This document shows positions 53,401 through 62,638 of a stretch of DNA of 64,000 nt, in pieces; position 1 is the stretch's first letter, and each line of letters begins with the position of its first letter. Below the pieces are notes generated by a model that searched no databases, had not been told where the DNA came from, and was given only the letters and a program-made list of their open reading frames with translations. Made by a program: the position numbers and the translations under genes. Origin of the DNA: Methylomonas sp. (GTDB lineage Bacteria; Pseudomonadota; Gammaproteobacteria; Methylococcales; Methylomonadaceae); contig JALSLW010000080.1 in assembly GCA_026988155.1 (NCBI GenBank), positions 1 through 64,000 on the forward strand, read 5' to 3'.

Positions 53401-53965
53401 ACGGATGAACTTTCTAAATGAGCAGCATGAAGATTTGATTGAAGCATTGAATACGCTGGAGCAGGCCATCAGTAAAATTGACGCAGAAAGCAGGCGACGA
53501 TTTAAAGAAACATTTGATAAAATCAATACGGGACTGCAGCAAAAATTCCCTAAGCTATTCGGTGGAGGACAGGCTTATTTAGAATTGACAGATCAGGATT
53601 TATTGGAGGCAGGGGTCAATATTATAGCCCGTCCGCCAGGCAAGAGAAATAGTTCTATTCATTTGCTGTCAGGCGGGGAAAAAGCCCTTACGGCTGTGGC
53701 ACTTGTTTTTTCCATTTTTGACTTAAATCCAGCCCCCTTCTGCCTGTTGGATGAAGTTGATGCCCCCTTAGATGATGCCAATGTGGTACGATTCTCGCAA
53801 ATGGTTGAGGAAATGTCTGCAACAGTTCAGTTTTTATACATTTCCCATAACAAGGTAACTATGGAAATTGCAAAACAGTTGGCAGGTGTTACTATGAAAG
53901 AACCAGGTGTATCACGAATGGTTTCGGTTGATATTGAAGAAGCAGTAGAGATGGCAGAAAGCTAA
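50459..53965 (+). CDS. smc: Chromosome segregation ATPase SMC
   Basis: A 1168-residue SMC ATPase, full length. Head: Walker A GPNGCGKS at 31-38; Q-loop region near RQVSRDGHSQY; signature LSGGEKALTA near 1070; Walker B CLLDEVDAPLDDANV near 1103. Two long Gln/Glu-rich coiled coils (about 165-500 and 650-1010) flank a hinge (about 510-650). It would load and organise DNA with ScpA/ScpB. It directly precedes zipA (ATG overlaps the final A of the smc stop), the conserved gammaproteobacterial order. Codon use agrees with the surrounding chromosome. No scpAB genes are visible. Confidence 0.97.
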   Translation: MKLDKIKLSGFKSFADQTTITIKGNLTAVVGPNGCGKSNVIDAVRWTMGESSAKHLRGGSMADVIFNGSSGRKPVSTASVELIFDNSEGKAGGEYSKYSSISIRRQVSRDGHSQYSLNGTKCRRKDVTDLFLGTGLGARSYAIIEQGTISRMVESKPEDLRIHIEEAAGISKYKERRHETETRIRHTRENLERLDDLREEVEKQLENLKKQSAKAEKFTDLKRQERQYKKELLAIRWNSYHQSAEQLESKLQDIATEHNRLFVLLRETDKSIDSKRIDQKNQQQALDSAQEEYYHLVAEVSRLQQAIKHNETSHEETLNEIARLTQQAEQANNEYEQDMQELEEIKETLMETEESQIAAAEQAEESTLRQQELIQTKTAWQKQWEDYLAESSKYKELAEIQKVKLSHLNSQSQQLQQRLEKLQIERGELSNTDLLAEIESLDSSIEMIESDREDLQAQLEAIYAQIIEQRQKVKAFHNQLHQDRAEQHKVNGKITSLELLQQHAMGKDKKELVQWLNKMDLSNNQRLAEFLEVEDGWENALETVLGSYLEAICVDDADQLVQGLQYLTKQSVILFETQVPARPESTNKNALLDKVACPWNLNGLLTGIYCADDIESAKQQSSDLRAYESIITKAGDWVGPNWVKTSRSIDNKSGVLQRGKDLRDLKQRQLELQEAIENNEQHLEQTEAALKSAEENRERLQQRDKVLGSEYSAKSAQFSAYSAKQEQQQQRLNQVSQDIEDVIAETEDIAEIANEAEESKQLAEETLAQLAETKEQLDQQNQQLQTLQYNNDLSVNEAQRNVHALQGKIESLKASEALTEKQIERLQIQNQQSAERIAELQTKLNSSLMPLDDEKMQLDEFSENKENLENKLLAERALQRQTEEQITDLAEQHTHTQKAMEMQKELLDKIRFEQQDSKVRQQTITEQLDEVDADPEQILEQLSAEAEEQEWKLRLENFTRQIDRLGSINLTAIEEYKSQAERMNFLNEQHEDLIEALNTLEQAISKIDAESRRRFKETFDKINTGLQQKFPKLFGGGQAYLELTDQDLLEAGVNIIARPPGKRNSSIHLLSGGEKALTAVALVFSIFDLNPAPFCLLDEVDAPLDDANVVRFSQMVEEMSATVQFLYISHNKVTMEIAKQLAGVTMKEPGVSRMVSVDIEEAVEMAES

Positions 53966-54675
53966 TGGATAAAGATTTATTAAGAATAGTTATTATTTCA
54001 ATAGGTGCTGTTGTTATTTTGGGCATGGTGATATGGAGCATCGTAAAGAATAAAAATACTCGTCGAGATATTGATTTTTATGATAAAGGAAACCCCTTAG
54101 ATAACATAGATTCATCATTGATACTTAGTACAGAAAATGATGATTTTGATATTGTGCCTTTAGGGTCTGCTTTAGATGATCAGTATGAGCCCGACCCTAT
54201 TACGGCGGCAAGTGAGATTGATATTGAGCCAGAACAGGAATTAGAACCAGAAATTCAGCCTGCTCAGCCAGAGATTATTGAGCTCCCCAGCATTATTCAG
54301 TTCAGTATCGTTGCGTCGGCAGATAAAGGCTTTAACGGCAAGGTATTGGCAGATATGTTCCAGCGAGTAGGACTTAAATACGGCAGTATGAAAGTTTTTG
54401 AACGCCTGGATGATCAAAATAGGGTCGATTATGCTGTGGCCAGCATGGTTGATCCCGGTACTTTCCCAGAAACAGATCTAGAATCATTTAATTCACCAGG
54501 TATTGTTTTTTTTCTGCAGCCAGGCGAGCTGGATAGACCTCTGGAAATTTTTGATGATTATATTCAGACAATAAACTGGCTGGCCAATGAACTGGGCGGT
54601 GTTATGTGGGATCATAATCGTCAGCCTTTAACCAACGAAACAGTTAACGCATTTAGGATGAGTTTGTCAGCTTAA
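53965..54675 (+). CDS. zipA: Cell division protein ZipA
   Basis: A 236-residue membrane-anchored FtsZ tether. The N-terminal helix is at about 5-27 (LRIVIISIGAVVILGMVIWS), followed by an acidic proline/glutamate-rich linker (about 65-100, with repeated Pro-Glu) and the C-terminal FtsZ-binding domain (about 107-236, starting IIQFSIVASADKGFNGKVLA). The length is shorter than E. coli ZipA mainly because of the short linker. The start overlaps the smc stop by one base, so the two are translationally coupled. Usually ligA follows; here the next 449 bp contains only a repeat element and then a GGDEF-EAL gene. Confidence 0.95.
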   Translation: MDKDLLRIVIISIGAVVILGMVIWSIVKNKNTRRDIDFYDKGNPLDNIDSSLILSTENDDFDIVPLGSALDDQYEPDPITAASEIDIEPEQELEPEIQPAQPEIIELPSIIQFSIVASADKGFNGKVLADMFQRVGLKYGSMKVFERLDDQNRVDYAVASMVDPGTFPETDLESFNSPGIVFFLQPGELDRPLEIFDDYIQTINWLANELGGVMWDHNRQPLTNETVNAFRMSLSA

Positions 54676-54748
54676 ACTACTGTTTCTGTTACACTCATTT
54701 GGGCAGTGGAAATAAATGGTCAGCTATTTTTATTTCCGTGGCCCTGAG

Positions 54749-54913
54749 TTAAGGCAACTCGCAATAAATAACCTACCAATCTTGCTTGTCTTTTTATCCG
54801 TCTTCAGCGTTGCAACTTCGGTTACATAGCTTGCTATGCTCCCTTCGTTGCGCCTTGAAGACGAATAAAAATCCTGCGCAATCTGGGTAGGTTATTTAAT
54901 GCGCGTTACCTAA
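54749..54913. repeat. 165-bp palindromic element, full copy
   Basis: The left end TTAAGGCAACTCGCAATAAA and the right end TTTAATGCGCGTTACCTAA are inverted repeats carrying AATAACCTACC / GGTAGGTTATT. A second, inner imperfect palindrome spans CTTTTTATCCGTCTTC...GAAGACGAATAAAAATCC. The whole thing can fold into one long hairpin. A shortened copy with identical ends is at 40572. No reading frame is inside; it is a miniature inverted-repeat element. Apart from it, 54676-55124 has a weak hairpin (GGAAATAAA/TTTATTTCC, 54708-54737) and the promoter region of the next gene. Confidence 0.93.
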
Positions 54914-55124
54914 GAAATTTTTTTGTCCATTCCGCACAATGCTCTTGTGTTTCTATATGTCTATAAATCTTAAAAAACCGGCTACTCGCAGTTTTTAGAA
55001 ATTAAAGGGTATAGATTACGATAAACACCTGTTTTTCAGCTCCTTACTTGAACATTATCGAATGTCTACTAATATTATAGATATTGGAAAGTATGGCCTA
55101 ATATGACATGTAAGGAGAGTTTAT

Positions 55125-56780
55125 ATGGTTATAGCAATTGCAAATAACCTATTAAGTGAAAATGTTCGTGTTTTAAAAAGTGAAGTTTCCAGAACGGCCT
55201 ATCAGGCAGTTGCTGTTGCTGTTGCAAGTATAATTATTGCAACACTCCTGGTCTGTTATTATCAGAACGGTGAAATTTCACTCCAGGGAATAGTTGACGC
55301 GCAAAAAAATAATTTTGCTCTTTGGATCTTGGATGGCATTCCTTTTGTTTTTGGTTTCTGGGGGCAATATTCAAGTTCAATTATTGCCTATCAGGCGGGT
55401 GCGCTAATATTTGACCAGACCCAGGAGCTGCGGAGCAGGGCAGAGGACCTGGAAAAGAAGGCAACCTATACGGCGACTCATGATGTCATTACTGATTTAC
55501 CCAACCGGAGTCTATTTTATGACAGAGTAGAGCAGGGGATTATATCCGCAAATAATCAAAATAAGCATCTATCCATTTTGCTGGTTGAAATTGTTAACTT
55601 TAAAGAGGTATATGATACCTTAGGCAGAACCAGCAGTGATCACATAATCAAGCAGATTTCATCGCGTTTGCAAGGAGTCGTTCTTGGTGCTGACAGTGTA
55701 GCAAAGTTAGATGGAAATATTTTTAGCATTCTTATCACCGATCCTGCGGGCGAACAGGAAGCTGAGCTGGTAGCTGAGTACATTCAGAAAGTTTTGGAGC
55801 CGGCTCTGGTAGTTGAACGCCTATCTTTTGCAGCCCATACAAATGTCGGGATTGTACATTTTCCCGAACATGGAGAAGATGTTGATACACTGGTACAAAA
55901 AGCAGGTGTAGCACTTTATATGGCTAGCAAAGATAAGGATGGATTTGCTGTATATGAACCCTCATTTGATCAGCATAGTCCCCGCCGTTTAACATTGATG
56001 AGCGAATTGCGCCATGCAATAGAACGCAATCAGCTTGAGCTTTATTATCAGCCAAAGGTATCTATTCAGACGGGTGAATTGTATGGTGCAGAAGCTTTAG
56101 TACGTTGGCATCATCCTAAGCATGGCTTTATTTCTCCTGATGAATTTATCCCCATGGCAGAACGGACCCGGATGATAAAATCTTTAACTTTGTGGGTGTT
56201 AAAAGAAGCTTTTAAGCACTGTGCCGAATGGCATCGGCAGGGAAAAGAACTTATTATTTCAGTTAATATTTCTGCAAAGGATCTGCATGACCCCGAATTG
56301 CCAGACTTGATTGCTGGTGTAGCCGTATCTACAGGGATTAAGCCAGAGTGGGTCGTTCTTGAAATTACAGAAGGTTCAATCATAACTTACCCTGAACTGA
56401 CGCTGGAAATTATGGAAAGGCTAACAAAAATGGGCTACAAGCTTTCCATTGACGATTATGGAACTGGCTATTCATCGCTGGCATACTTGAAAAAAATGCC
56501 TCTGACTGAATTGAAAATTGACCGCTCGTTTGTACAGGATATTTTACATAGTGAAAGTGATGATGTTATTGTCAATGCAACCATTAACCTGGCACATAAC
56601 CTGGGGTTGCAGGTGACTGCTGAAGGTGTGGAAAATGAACAGATTATGGATAAGTTAAAATCATATGGCTGTGATATTGCTCAAGGGTTCTATTTGAGTA
56701 GACCCATTGCAATTACAGACTTTAATCAATGGATGGAAAGCAGTCAATGGCAAATGAAAGAGGAAGTCGCCCTAAATTAA
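55125..56780 (+). CDS. Membrane GGDEF-EAL protein with degenerate GGDEF
   Basis: A 551-residue protein with two predicted N-terminal membrane helices (about 28-46 and 65-90), then a linker, a GGDEF domain, and an EAL domain. The GGDEF motif is replaced by Asp-Gly-Asn-Ile-Phe at 196-200, which should abolish cyclase activity. The EAL domain is intact, with EAL at 323-325 and the DDYGTGYSS and EGVEN motifs, so it is probably a cyclic-di-GMP phosphodiesterase whose GGDEF part is a regulatory remnant. Ribosome-binding site AAGGAG precedes the ATG. It follows zipA after a repeat element, in place of the usual ligA, and is convergent with lpd. Confidence 0.92.
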   Translation: MVIAIANNLLSENVRVLKSEVSRTAYQAVAVAVASIIIATLLVCYYQNGEISLQGIVDAQKNNFALWILDGIPFVFGFWGQYSSSIIAYQAGALIFDQTQELRSRAEDLEKKATYTATHDVITDLPNRSLFYDRVEQGIISANNQNKHLSILLVEIVNFKEVYDTLGRTSSDHIIKQISSRLQGVVLGADSVAKLDGNIFSILITDPAGEQEAELVAEYIQKVLEPALVVERLSFAAHTNVGIVHFPEHGEDVDTLVQKAGVALYMASKDKDGFAVYEPSFDQHSPRRLTLMSELRHAIERNQLELYYQPKVSIQTGELYGAEALVRWHHPKHGFISPDEFIPMAERTRMIKSLTLWVLKEAFKHCAEWHRQGKELIISVNISAKDLHDPELPDLIAGVAVSTGIKPEWVVLEITEGSIITYPELTLEIMERLTKMGYKLSIDDYGTGYSSLAYLKKMPLTELKIDRSFVQDILHSESDDVIVNATINLAHNLGLQVTAEGVENEQIMDKLKSYGCDIAQGFYLSRPIAITDFNQWMESSQWQMKEEVALN

Positions 56781-56955
56781 AGGGCACGACCTCTGTACGA
56801 TTGAAATTGCAGTCTGGTTTCCGTTGGCTTTATCTGATTTCTCGACAATAGTTTCTTTCAACACTTTAATTCCACGTTCGTACTGATCTTTCTAGGTTGA
56901 AGTAATTAAACTATTCTATTGCAAAGCATGGAGTTAAGGAATATTAAGTGAGTGC

Positions 56956-58398
56956 TTAACTTGGCGGTATATGCAGCGCTCTATTATCTAAAGCTAGAGC
57001 AGCCTCATGCAAGGCCTCTGAAATAGAAGGATGGGCATGAATCGTTCTGGCCAAGTCTTCTGCACTGGCTGAAAACTCCATTGCCAAGACCGCTTCTGCA
57101 ATAAGTTCAGAGGCTTGATCGCCAATAATATGTACACCTAATATCAGGTCTGTTTCAGCATGGGTTATTATTTTAACCAAACCTTCAGTTTTACCCGAGG
57201 CATTTGCACGGGCTGACGCTGAAAATGGAAAAAGGCCTATTTTGTAATGTTCTCCAATTGCCTTCAGTGCCTGCTCAGTTTGTCCCACCCAGGCTATTTC
57301 CGGAGAGGTATAAATAACGCTGGAAATAATGTCATAATTGATAGGGCTATCTATTCCTGCGATTTTTTCGGCAACAAACACACCTTCCTCCAGACCTTTA
57401 TGCGCTAGCATAGGGCCTAAAGCAGATAAATCACCAATTGCATAGACGCCGGGCAACGTTGTGCCACAGTTTTTATCAACGTGAACAAAACCGCATTCAT
57501 CAAGGAGCAGATCTGCTTCAGCCGCCGCAATATTTTCAGTATTAGGTTCACGTCCTGAAGCAACGATAAGTTTATCAAGGTGAAGGGTGTGACTGCCTTC
57601 GTTGTCTTGGTATTCCAGTATTACTTTCTTAGAGCCTTTTTTGGCAGAAATTACACGGGCACCTAAGCGTATATCAAGTCCTTGCTGAGTAAAAATTCGA
57701 AATGCTTCATCAGATATCAGTTGATCAGGTGTGGTTAAAAATGTTTCCTGGGCCTCAAGCAAAATAACATTAGAGCCTAGGCGGTTCCATATGCCAGCAA
57801 GCTCAAGACCAATAATGCCTGCACCAATAATACCCAGTCTTTTAGGTATTTCTGTTAAATTTAAGGCATGGCTGGAGTCAATAATAAATTCATTATCTAC
57901 GGGCGCGCAGGGGAGCACAGAGGGATAAGAACCTGTTGCCAGAATGATATTTTCTGCCGTTAACTGGTGCTGTCTACCATCTTTTTTTTCAGTAACTTCA
58001 ACCTTTCCTGCGGTTAATAACTTACCGTGACCATGGATACAGTCAATTTTATTTTGATTAAATAGTTTAGTAATGTGATGGTTTAAAGAATCAATGATTG
58101 AATCTTTACGTTTTATCATTTGAGACAGATCTATTTCAAGGTTATCAATCTTAATGCCATGTGAATTAATATCATTATTAAGTAAATGATATATTTTTGA
58201 TGATTCTAATAGAGCCATGGAGGAAATACAGCCTGCATTGACAAAAGTGCCTCCAGGGCTAGGCTGGCCTTTACTGTTGCTCCAATTGTCAATGCAGGCT
58301 GTTTTAAATCCTAGCTGTGCACATCGAATGGCAGCCACATACCCGGCCGGACCAGCACCGATAACAATAACATCATATTGTGTGCTTGCTGTTGCCAT
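56956..58398 (-). CDS. lpd: Dihydrolipoyl dehydrogenase-like protein lacking a redox cysteine
   Basis: A 480-residue flavoprotein of the disulphide reductase family and the third gene of the 2-oxoglutarate dehydrogenase operon. The FAD-binding IGAGPAG (about 13-19), NAD-binding GIIGAGIIGLE, YAIGDLSALGPMLAHK and the C-terminal His456/Glu461 (HAHPSISE) are present. However, the redox-active CxxxxC is not: the first cysteine position is Phe52 (codon TTT at 58243-58245) and only Cys57 remains. The lysine that usually follows in CxPSK is Met61. It is thus unlikely to reoxidise lipoamide by the normal disulphide route. The start is 8 bp after sucB. Alternatives are a non-E3 role or a modified mechanism; a standard lpd may exist elsewhere in the genome. 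Confidence 0.88.
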   Translation of the reverse strand: MATASTQYDVIVIGAGPAGYVAAIRCAQLGFKTACIDNWSNSKGQPSPGGTFVNAGCISSMALLESSKIYHLLNNDINSHGIKIDNLEIDLSQMIKRKDSIIDSLNHHITKLFNQNKIDCIHGHGKLLTAGKVEVTEKKDGRQHQLTAENIILATGSYPSVLPCAPVDNEFIIDSSHALNLTEIPKRLGIIGAGIIGLELAGIWNRLGSNVILLEAQETFLTTPDQLISDEAFRIFTQQGLDIRLGARVISAKKGSKKVILEYQDNEGSHTLHLDKLIVASGREPNTENIAAAEADLLLDECGFVHVDKNCGTTLPGVYAIGDLSALGPMLAHKGLEEGVFVAEKIAGIDSPINYDIISSVIYTSPEIAWVGQTEQALKAIGEHYKIGLFPFSASARANASGKTEGLVKIITHAETDLILGVHIIGDQASELIAEAVLAMEFSASAEDLARTIHAHPSISEALHEAALALDNRALHIPPS

Positions 58399-58406
58399 TG
58401 TTGAGC

Positions 58407-59651
58407 CTATATATTAAGTAAAAGATGAGCCGGCGATTCCAGACATTCTTTGATGGTAACTAAAAATTGCACCGCATCTTTGCCATCAACCAAACGATGA
58501 TCATAAGATAAAGCCAAATACATGATTGGACGAATTACAATTTCCCCGTTTTCCACTACAGCACGTTCTCTAATGGCATGCATGCCTAAAATTGCGCATT
58601 GGGGCGGGTTTAAAATGGGGGTTGACAGCATGGAACCAAAAATGCCGCCATTGGTAATGGTAAATGTTCCGCCTGTCAGGTCTTCATAGCTCAACGAGCC
58701 ATCTTTAGCCTTGGTACCGTAATTGATAATGCTTTTTTCTATGCCGGCAAAGTCAAGCTGATCGGCATCTTTAATAACAGGAACGATAAGTCCTCGATCA
58801 GTTGACACTGCAATGCCCATATCATAGTATCCATGATAGATGATATCGTTATCATCAATTGAGGCGTTAATGGCAGGAAATTTTTTCAGCGCCTCTATTG
58901 ATGCTTTAATGAAAAATGACATAAACCCGAGTTTAACATCATGTTTTTTCAAAAAACGGTCTTTATATTGGTTTCTAAGGTCTATTACACTCTGCATATT
59001 AACTTCGTTAAAAGTGGTTAGCATGGCCGCATTCTGCTGAGCCTGCAGCAAACGCTCTGCCACTTTTGCTCTAAGACGAGTCATAGGAACACGTTGCTCA
59101 GGGCGAAAGTTTGCAGAAACTGGAGGTGTAAATGATGGAGTATCTTGCTGTCTTGTTTTAATCTGCTGCGGTTTTGCAGTTTGAGCTTGAACCGCTTGTT
59201 TCTGTTCTTTTTTCTGCTGATTGTCGATATACTCCTGAACATCGGCTTTAGTCAGGCGGCCTTTTTTTCCAGAACCATGAACTACAGCATGAGGGTCAAT
59301 ATTATTTTCTTGCAAAATCCGTCTGACAGCTGGGCTTAAAGGCATCTCCTCCTTTACTGCTGGCTGATCTGGATTTTTAGTCTCTGCCGGCGGAACTGAT
59401 GTTTCATCAAGTTCTTTTATTTCTAACAGGGCTAAAACATCACCAGAAACGACAGTAGCACCATTTTGCTGGATAATTTCAGTTAGAATGCCTGATTCAG
59501 GTGCAGGCACTTCAAGAACAATCTTATCCGTTTCTAAATCAACCAAATTATCATTTTTATTGACGAACTCGCCAGGCTTTTTGTGCCAGGTTGCTAGTGT
59601 GGCATCAGAAACGGATTCGGGCAGGCTGGGGACCAGAATTTCTAAACTCAT
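58407..59651 (-). CDS. sucB: 2-oxoglutarate dehydrogenase E2, dihydrolipoyl succinyltransferase
   Basis: A 414-residue E2 core subunit. One lipoyl domain (1-75) carries the lipoylated Lys43 (ETDKIVLEV). A peripheral-subunit-binding domain (about 105-143, [16 protein letters not shown]) follows after a flexible linker, then a Gln-rich linker and the catalytic domain with His385 and Asp389 (DHRLVDG). All residues needed for catalysis look intact, unlike its E3 neighbour. It overlaps sucA by ATGA and precedes lpd by 8 bp, so E1-E2-E3 are one operon. The length is normal. Confidence 0.96.
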   Translation of the reverse strand: MSLEILVPSLPESVSDATLATWHKKPGEFVNKNDNLVDLETDKIVLEVPAPESGILTEIIQQNGATVVSGDVLALLEIKELDETSVPPAETKNPDQPAVKEEMPLSPAVRRILQENNIDPHAVVHGSGKKGRLTKADVQEYIDNQQKKEQKQAVQAQTAKPQQIKTRQQDTPSFTPPVSANFRPEQRVPMTRLRAKVAERLLQAQQNAAMLTTFNEVNMQSVIDLRNQYKDRFLKKHDVKLGFMSFFIKASIEALKKFPAINASIDDNDIIYHGYYDMGIAVSTDRGLIVPVIKDADQLDFAGIEKSIINYGTKAKDGSLSYEDLTGGTFTITNGGIFGSMLSTPILNPPQCAILGMHAIRERAVVENGEIVIRPIMYLALSYDHRLVDGKDAVQFLVTIKECLESPAHLLLNI

Positions 59652-62482
59652 GTTAAATTTCCTTCGTTGGCACCGTAAAGTGCTGCTTTAATGACTGCAT
59701 TTTGCTGTTCAATATGGACAATGTAATTGCCCACTGCTGGAGCGGCAGATGGTGCTCTACCAGCATAAAAGATAGTAATATCTTTATCTATATTATTATA
59801 AAAATGGTGTTTTGACTGATACCATGCCCCTTGGTTTTTGGGTTCTTCCTGACACCAGACTATATGCTCTACCTTGGGATATTTGTTGATTTCCGCCTTA
59901 AATAGATCATTGGGGAAAGGGTACAGCTGTTCAATGCGAATAATGGCTATATGGTCAAGTTCATCGTTTCTACGCGCTTCCAATAGATCATAATAAACTT
60001 TTCCTGAACACATGACTAGACGGGTAACATGTTTGGGATTGATTTCATCCTGTTCTGAGATGATGGGGAAAAACTCGCCATCGGTCAGGTCTTCCAATGT
60101 TGAAACGGCTAATTTGTGCCTTAGCAGGCTTTTTGGACTCATCACAATAAGAGGTTTGCGATAAGGTCTAAGCAGCTGTCGTCTGAGCAAATGAAAAATT
60201 TGAGCAGGGGTGGTCGGAATGCAAACCTGTATATTATGGTCGGCGCAAAGCTGTAAATAGCGTTCCAGTCTGGCCGATGAATGTTCAGGGCCTTGCCCTT
60301 CAAATCCATGAGGAAGCAGCATGACCAGGCCGCTTAAACGTCCCCATTTGGTTTCGGCCGAACTGATAAACTGATCAATAACAACTTGAGCGCCATTGGC
60401 AAAATCACCAAACTGAGCTTCCCAGATAACTAGCTTTTCCGGTTCAGTTGAACTGTATCCAAACTCAAACCCTAAAACGCCTGCTTCAGACAGCAGTGAG
60501 TCAAAAATTTGTGCTCGTCCCTGATTTTCAGACAGATGCTGTACAGGGAAGTATGTGTCGCCATTCAATTGGTTATGGACAGCAATATGCCGATGAGAAA
60601 ATGTACCCCGGCCGACATCTTGTCCAATTAACCTAATATCTTTTCCTTCTAGCAGCAGGGTGGCATACGCCATATTTTCAGCAAACCCCCAATCAAGCGA
60701 TAATGCACCGGCTGACATTTTTGCTCTGTTTTCCATAACTTTTGCTACCCGGGGGTGCAGCTCAAATTCAGCAGGCAGCTGAAGCAGCTTATCATTGCAT
60801 TGGCGAATTTCTTCCATTGATACGCGGGTATCGTGAGCAGCATCCCATTCTTGGCTGTAATATTTTTTCCACTGTTCAGAATAGGAGTAAATTGAATTGC
60901 TTAAAGTAGGACGGGAAACAGGGTTGCCTTCATCTAATAATTGCTGGTAGTCCTGTTCCATTTTTAATGCAGTCTGTTCGTCAACTATGCCTTCAGCCTG
61001 TAATTTTTGGGCATATAATTCGCGGACCGATGGCAGGGAACGAATAATTTTATACATCATGGGCTGTGTGGTGGCCGGTTCATCTGCTTCGTTATGGCCT
61101 AAGCGTCGATAGCAGATAAGGTCAATTACCACATCTTTGTGAAACTTCATCCGAAATTCCAAAGCCATCTGGGTGACAAATATAACGGCTTCCGGATCAT
61201 CACCATTAACATGAAACACGGGGGCATGAATCATGGTGGCAACATCAGTACAATATTGAGTTGAACGGGCATCAAACGGATTGCTGGTGGTAAAGCCGAT
61301 TTGATTGTTGATTACAATATGAATAGTGCCCCCGGTAGAAAAGGCTCTGGTTTCAGACATATTGAGTGTTTCCATCACAATGCCCTGACCGGCAAAAGCC
61401 GCATCGCCATGAATTAAAATGGGAATAATGGTATCTATGCTGCCTTTTCCACGGCGATCCTGTCTTGCTTTGACTGAGCCTTCAACTACTGGGTTAATAA
61501 TTTCAAGATGGGATGGATTAAAGGCAAGTGTCAAGTGAATGGGGACACCAGGGGTCGCTATATTAGATGAAAACCCCATATGATATTTGACATCGCCGGT
61601 AATGGCGCCTGGGGAGGATGTATGAGTTCCTTCAAATTCACCGAAAAGCTGAGCGGGACTTTTCCCTAAAATATTGACCAGAACATTTAAGCGTCCGCGG
61701 TGAGCCATACCAATAACAATTTCTTTAACCTGCTTTTCACCTGCACTTTGTACAAGTTCATCTAACACGGGAATTAAGCTTTCGCTGCCTTCCAATGAAA
61801 AGCGCTTTTGCCCTACATATTTTCGGTGCAGATATTTTTCAATGCCTTCGGCCGCCGTTAGCAGTTTTAAAATAGAAGCTTTCTTTTCTGCTGAATGGCT
61901 AGATACTTCAGGCCTGGTACTCTCCAATTTATTCTTGATCCAGCGTTTGGTTTCTGCATCAACAATATGCATATATTCTGTGCCGATGTTCCCGCAATAA
62001 ATCTCTTTAAGCGCCGAGATAATCTTTCTTAAAGGCAGTTTATTAATCCCATAAAGAGAGCCTGTATCAAAGACTGTGTCCATATCCGGCTCTGCCAAGC
62101 CGTAGAACGCTAGTTCCAGGTCTGGGGGGGTTGCTCTCTGTTTGCCCAAAGGATTATTTGTCGCAATTTGATGACCGCGAACTCTATAATGATTGATAAG
62201 CCTGGCAACTGCAGATTGCTTTTTGACGCTTTCTTCGGTGAAGCCCTGTAATTTTGCAAGCCTGCCTTGAGTTGTTTCAGCCAGTTTCTTAAAACGATTA
62301 ACAATAGGGCTATGGGCTATTTCGTATGATGACTGCTCATGCAGACTATTGAATTTTTCACGCCAGCTTTCAGAGACCGAATCGGGATTTTCAAGATATC
62401 GTTCGTATAGGTCTTCAATGAAATAAGCATTGCTTCCATAGAGCGCAGACGATTCTTGAAACAGTTTTAACAGATTGCTCAT
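59648..62482 (-). CDS. sucA: 2-oxoglutarate dehydrogenase E1
   Basis: A 944-residue thiamine-diphosphate E1. The start is set at ATG 62482 because the next 28 upstream in-frame codons look like leader sequence, GGAAAC lies 6-9 bp upstream, and the product then opens [20 protein letters not shown], the usual N-terminus with the E2-binding helix. Conserved blocks: [18 protein letters not shown]-like ([20 protein letters not shown]), HMGFSSN, the THDP/Mg region GDAAFAGQG and the C-terminal ELYPFP-type stretch (EQLYPFPND). It commits 2-oxoglutarate to succinyl-CoA. Translationally coupled to sucB (ATGA). Divergent from the DUF2914 gene over 156 bp. Confidence 0.96.
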   Translation of the reverse strand: MSNLLKLFQESSALYGSNAYFIEDLYERYLENPDSVSESWREKFNSLHEQSSYEIAHSPIVNRFKKLAETTQGRLAKLQGFTEESVKKQSAVARLINHYRVRGHQIATNNPLGKQRATPPDLELAFYGLAEPDMDTVFDTGSLYGINKLPLRKIISALKEIYCGNIGTEYMHIVDAETKRWIKNKLESTRPEVSSHSAEKKASILKLLTAAEGIEKYLHRKYVGQKRFSLEGSESLIPVLDELVQSAGEKQVKEIVIGMAHRGRLNVLVNILGKSPAQLFGEFEGTHTSSPGAITGDVKYHMGFSSNIATPGVPIHLTLAFNPSHLEIINPVVEGSVKARQDRRGKGSIDTIIPILIHGDAAFAGQGIVMETLNMSETRAFSTGGTIHIVINNQIGFTTSNPFDARSTQYCTDVATMIHAPVFHVNGDDPEAVIFVTQMALEFRMKFHKDVVIDLICYRRLGHNEADEPATTQPMMYKIIRSLPSVRELYAQKLQAEGIVDEQTALKMEQDYQQLLDEGNPVSRPTLSNSIYSYSEQWKKYYSQEWDAAHDTRVSMEEIRQCNDKLLQLPAEFELHPRVAKVMENRAKMSAGALSLDWGFAENMAYATLLLEGKDIRLIGQDVGRGTFSHRHIAVHNQLNGDTYFPVQHLSENQGRAQIFDSLLSEAGVLGFEFGYSSTEPEKLVIWEAQFGDFANGAQVVIDQFISSAETKWGRLSGLVMLLPHGFEGQGPEHSSARLERYLQLCADHNIQVCIPTTPAQIFHLLRRQLLRPYRKPLIVMSPKSLLRHKLAVSTLEDLTDGEFFPIISEQDEINPKHVTRLVMCSGKVYYDLLEARRNDELDHIAIIRIEQLYPFPNDLFKAEINKYPKVEHIVWCQEEPKNQGAWYQSKHHFYNNIDKDITIFYAGRAPSAAPAVGNYIVHIEQQNAVIKAALYGANEGNLT

Positions 62483-62638
62483 GTTGTTTCCGATATTTCC
62501 AATAGTTGTGGACGATATAGTAGAGCTAAAGTGGTATATTACCAAATGAAAGTATAGATGAAGCAAAAAATTAATGCCCAGATTTAAGTCTTTATCAAAT
62601 TGGAATTAGATTAACTAAAATAACAAAAGAGTAAATTG

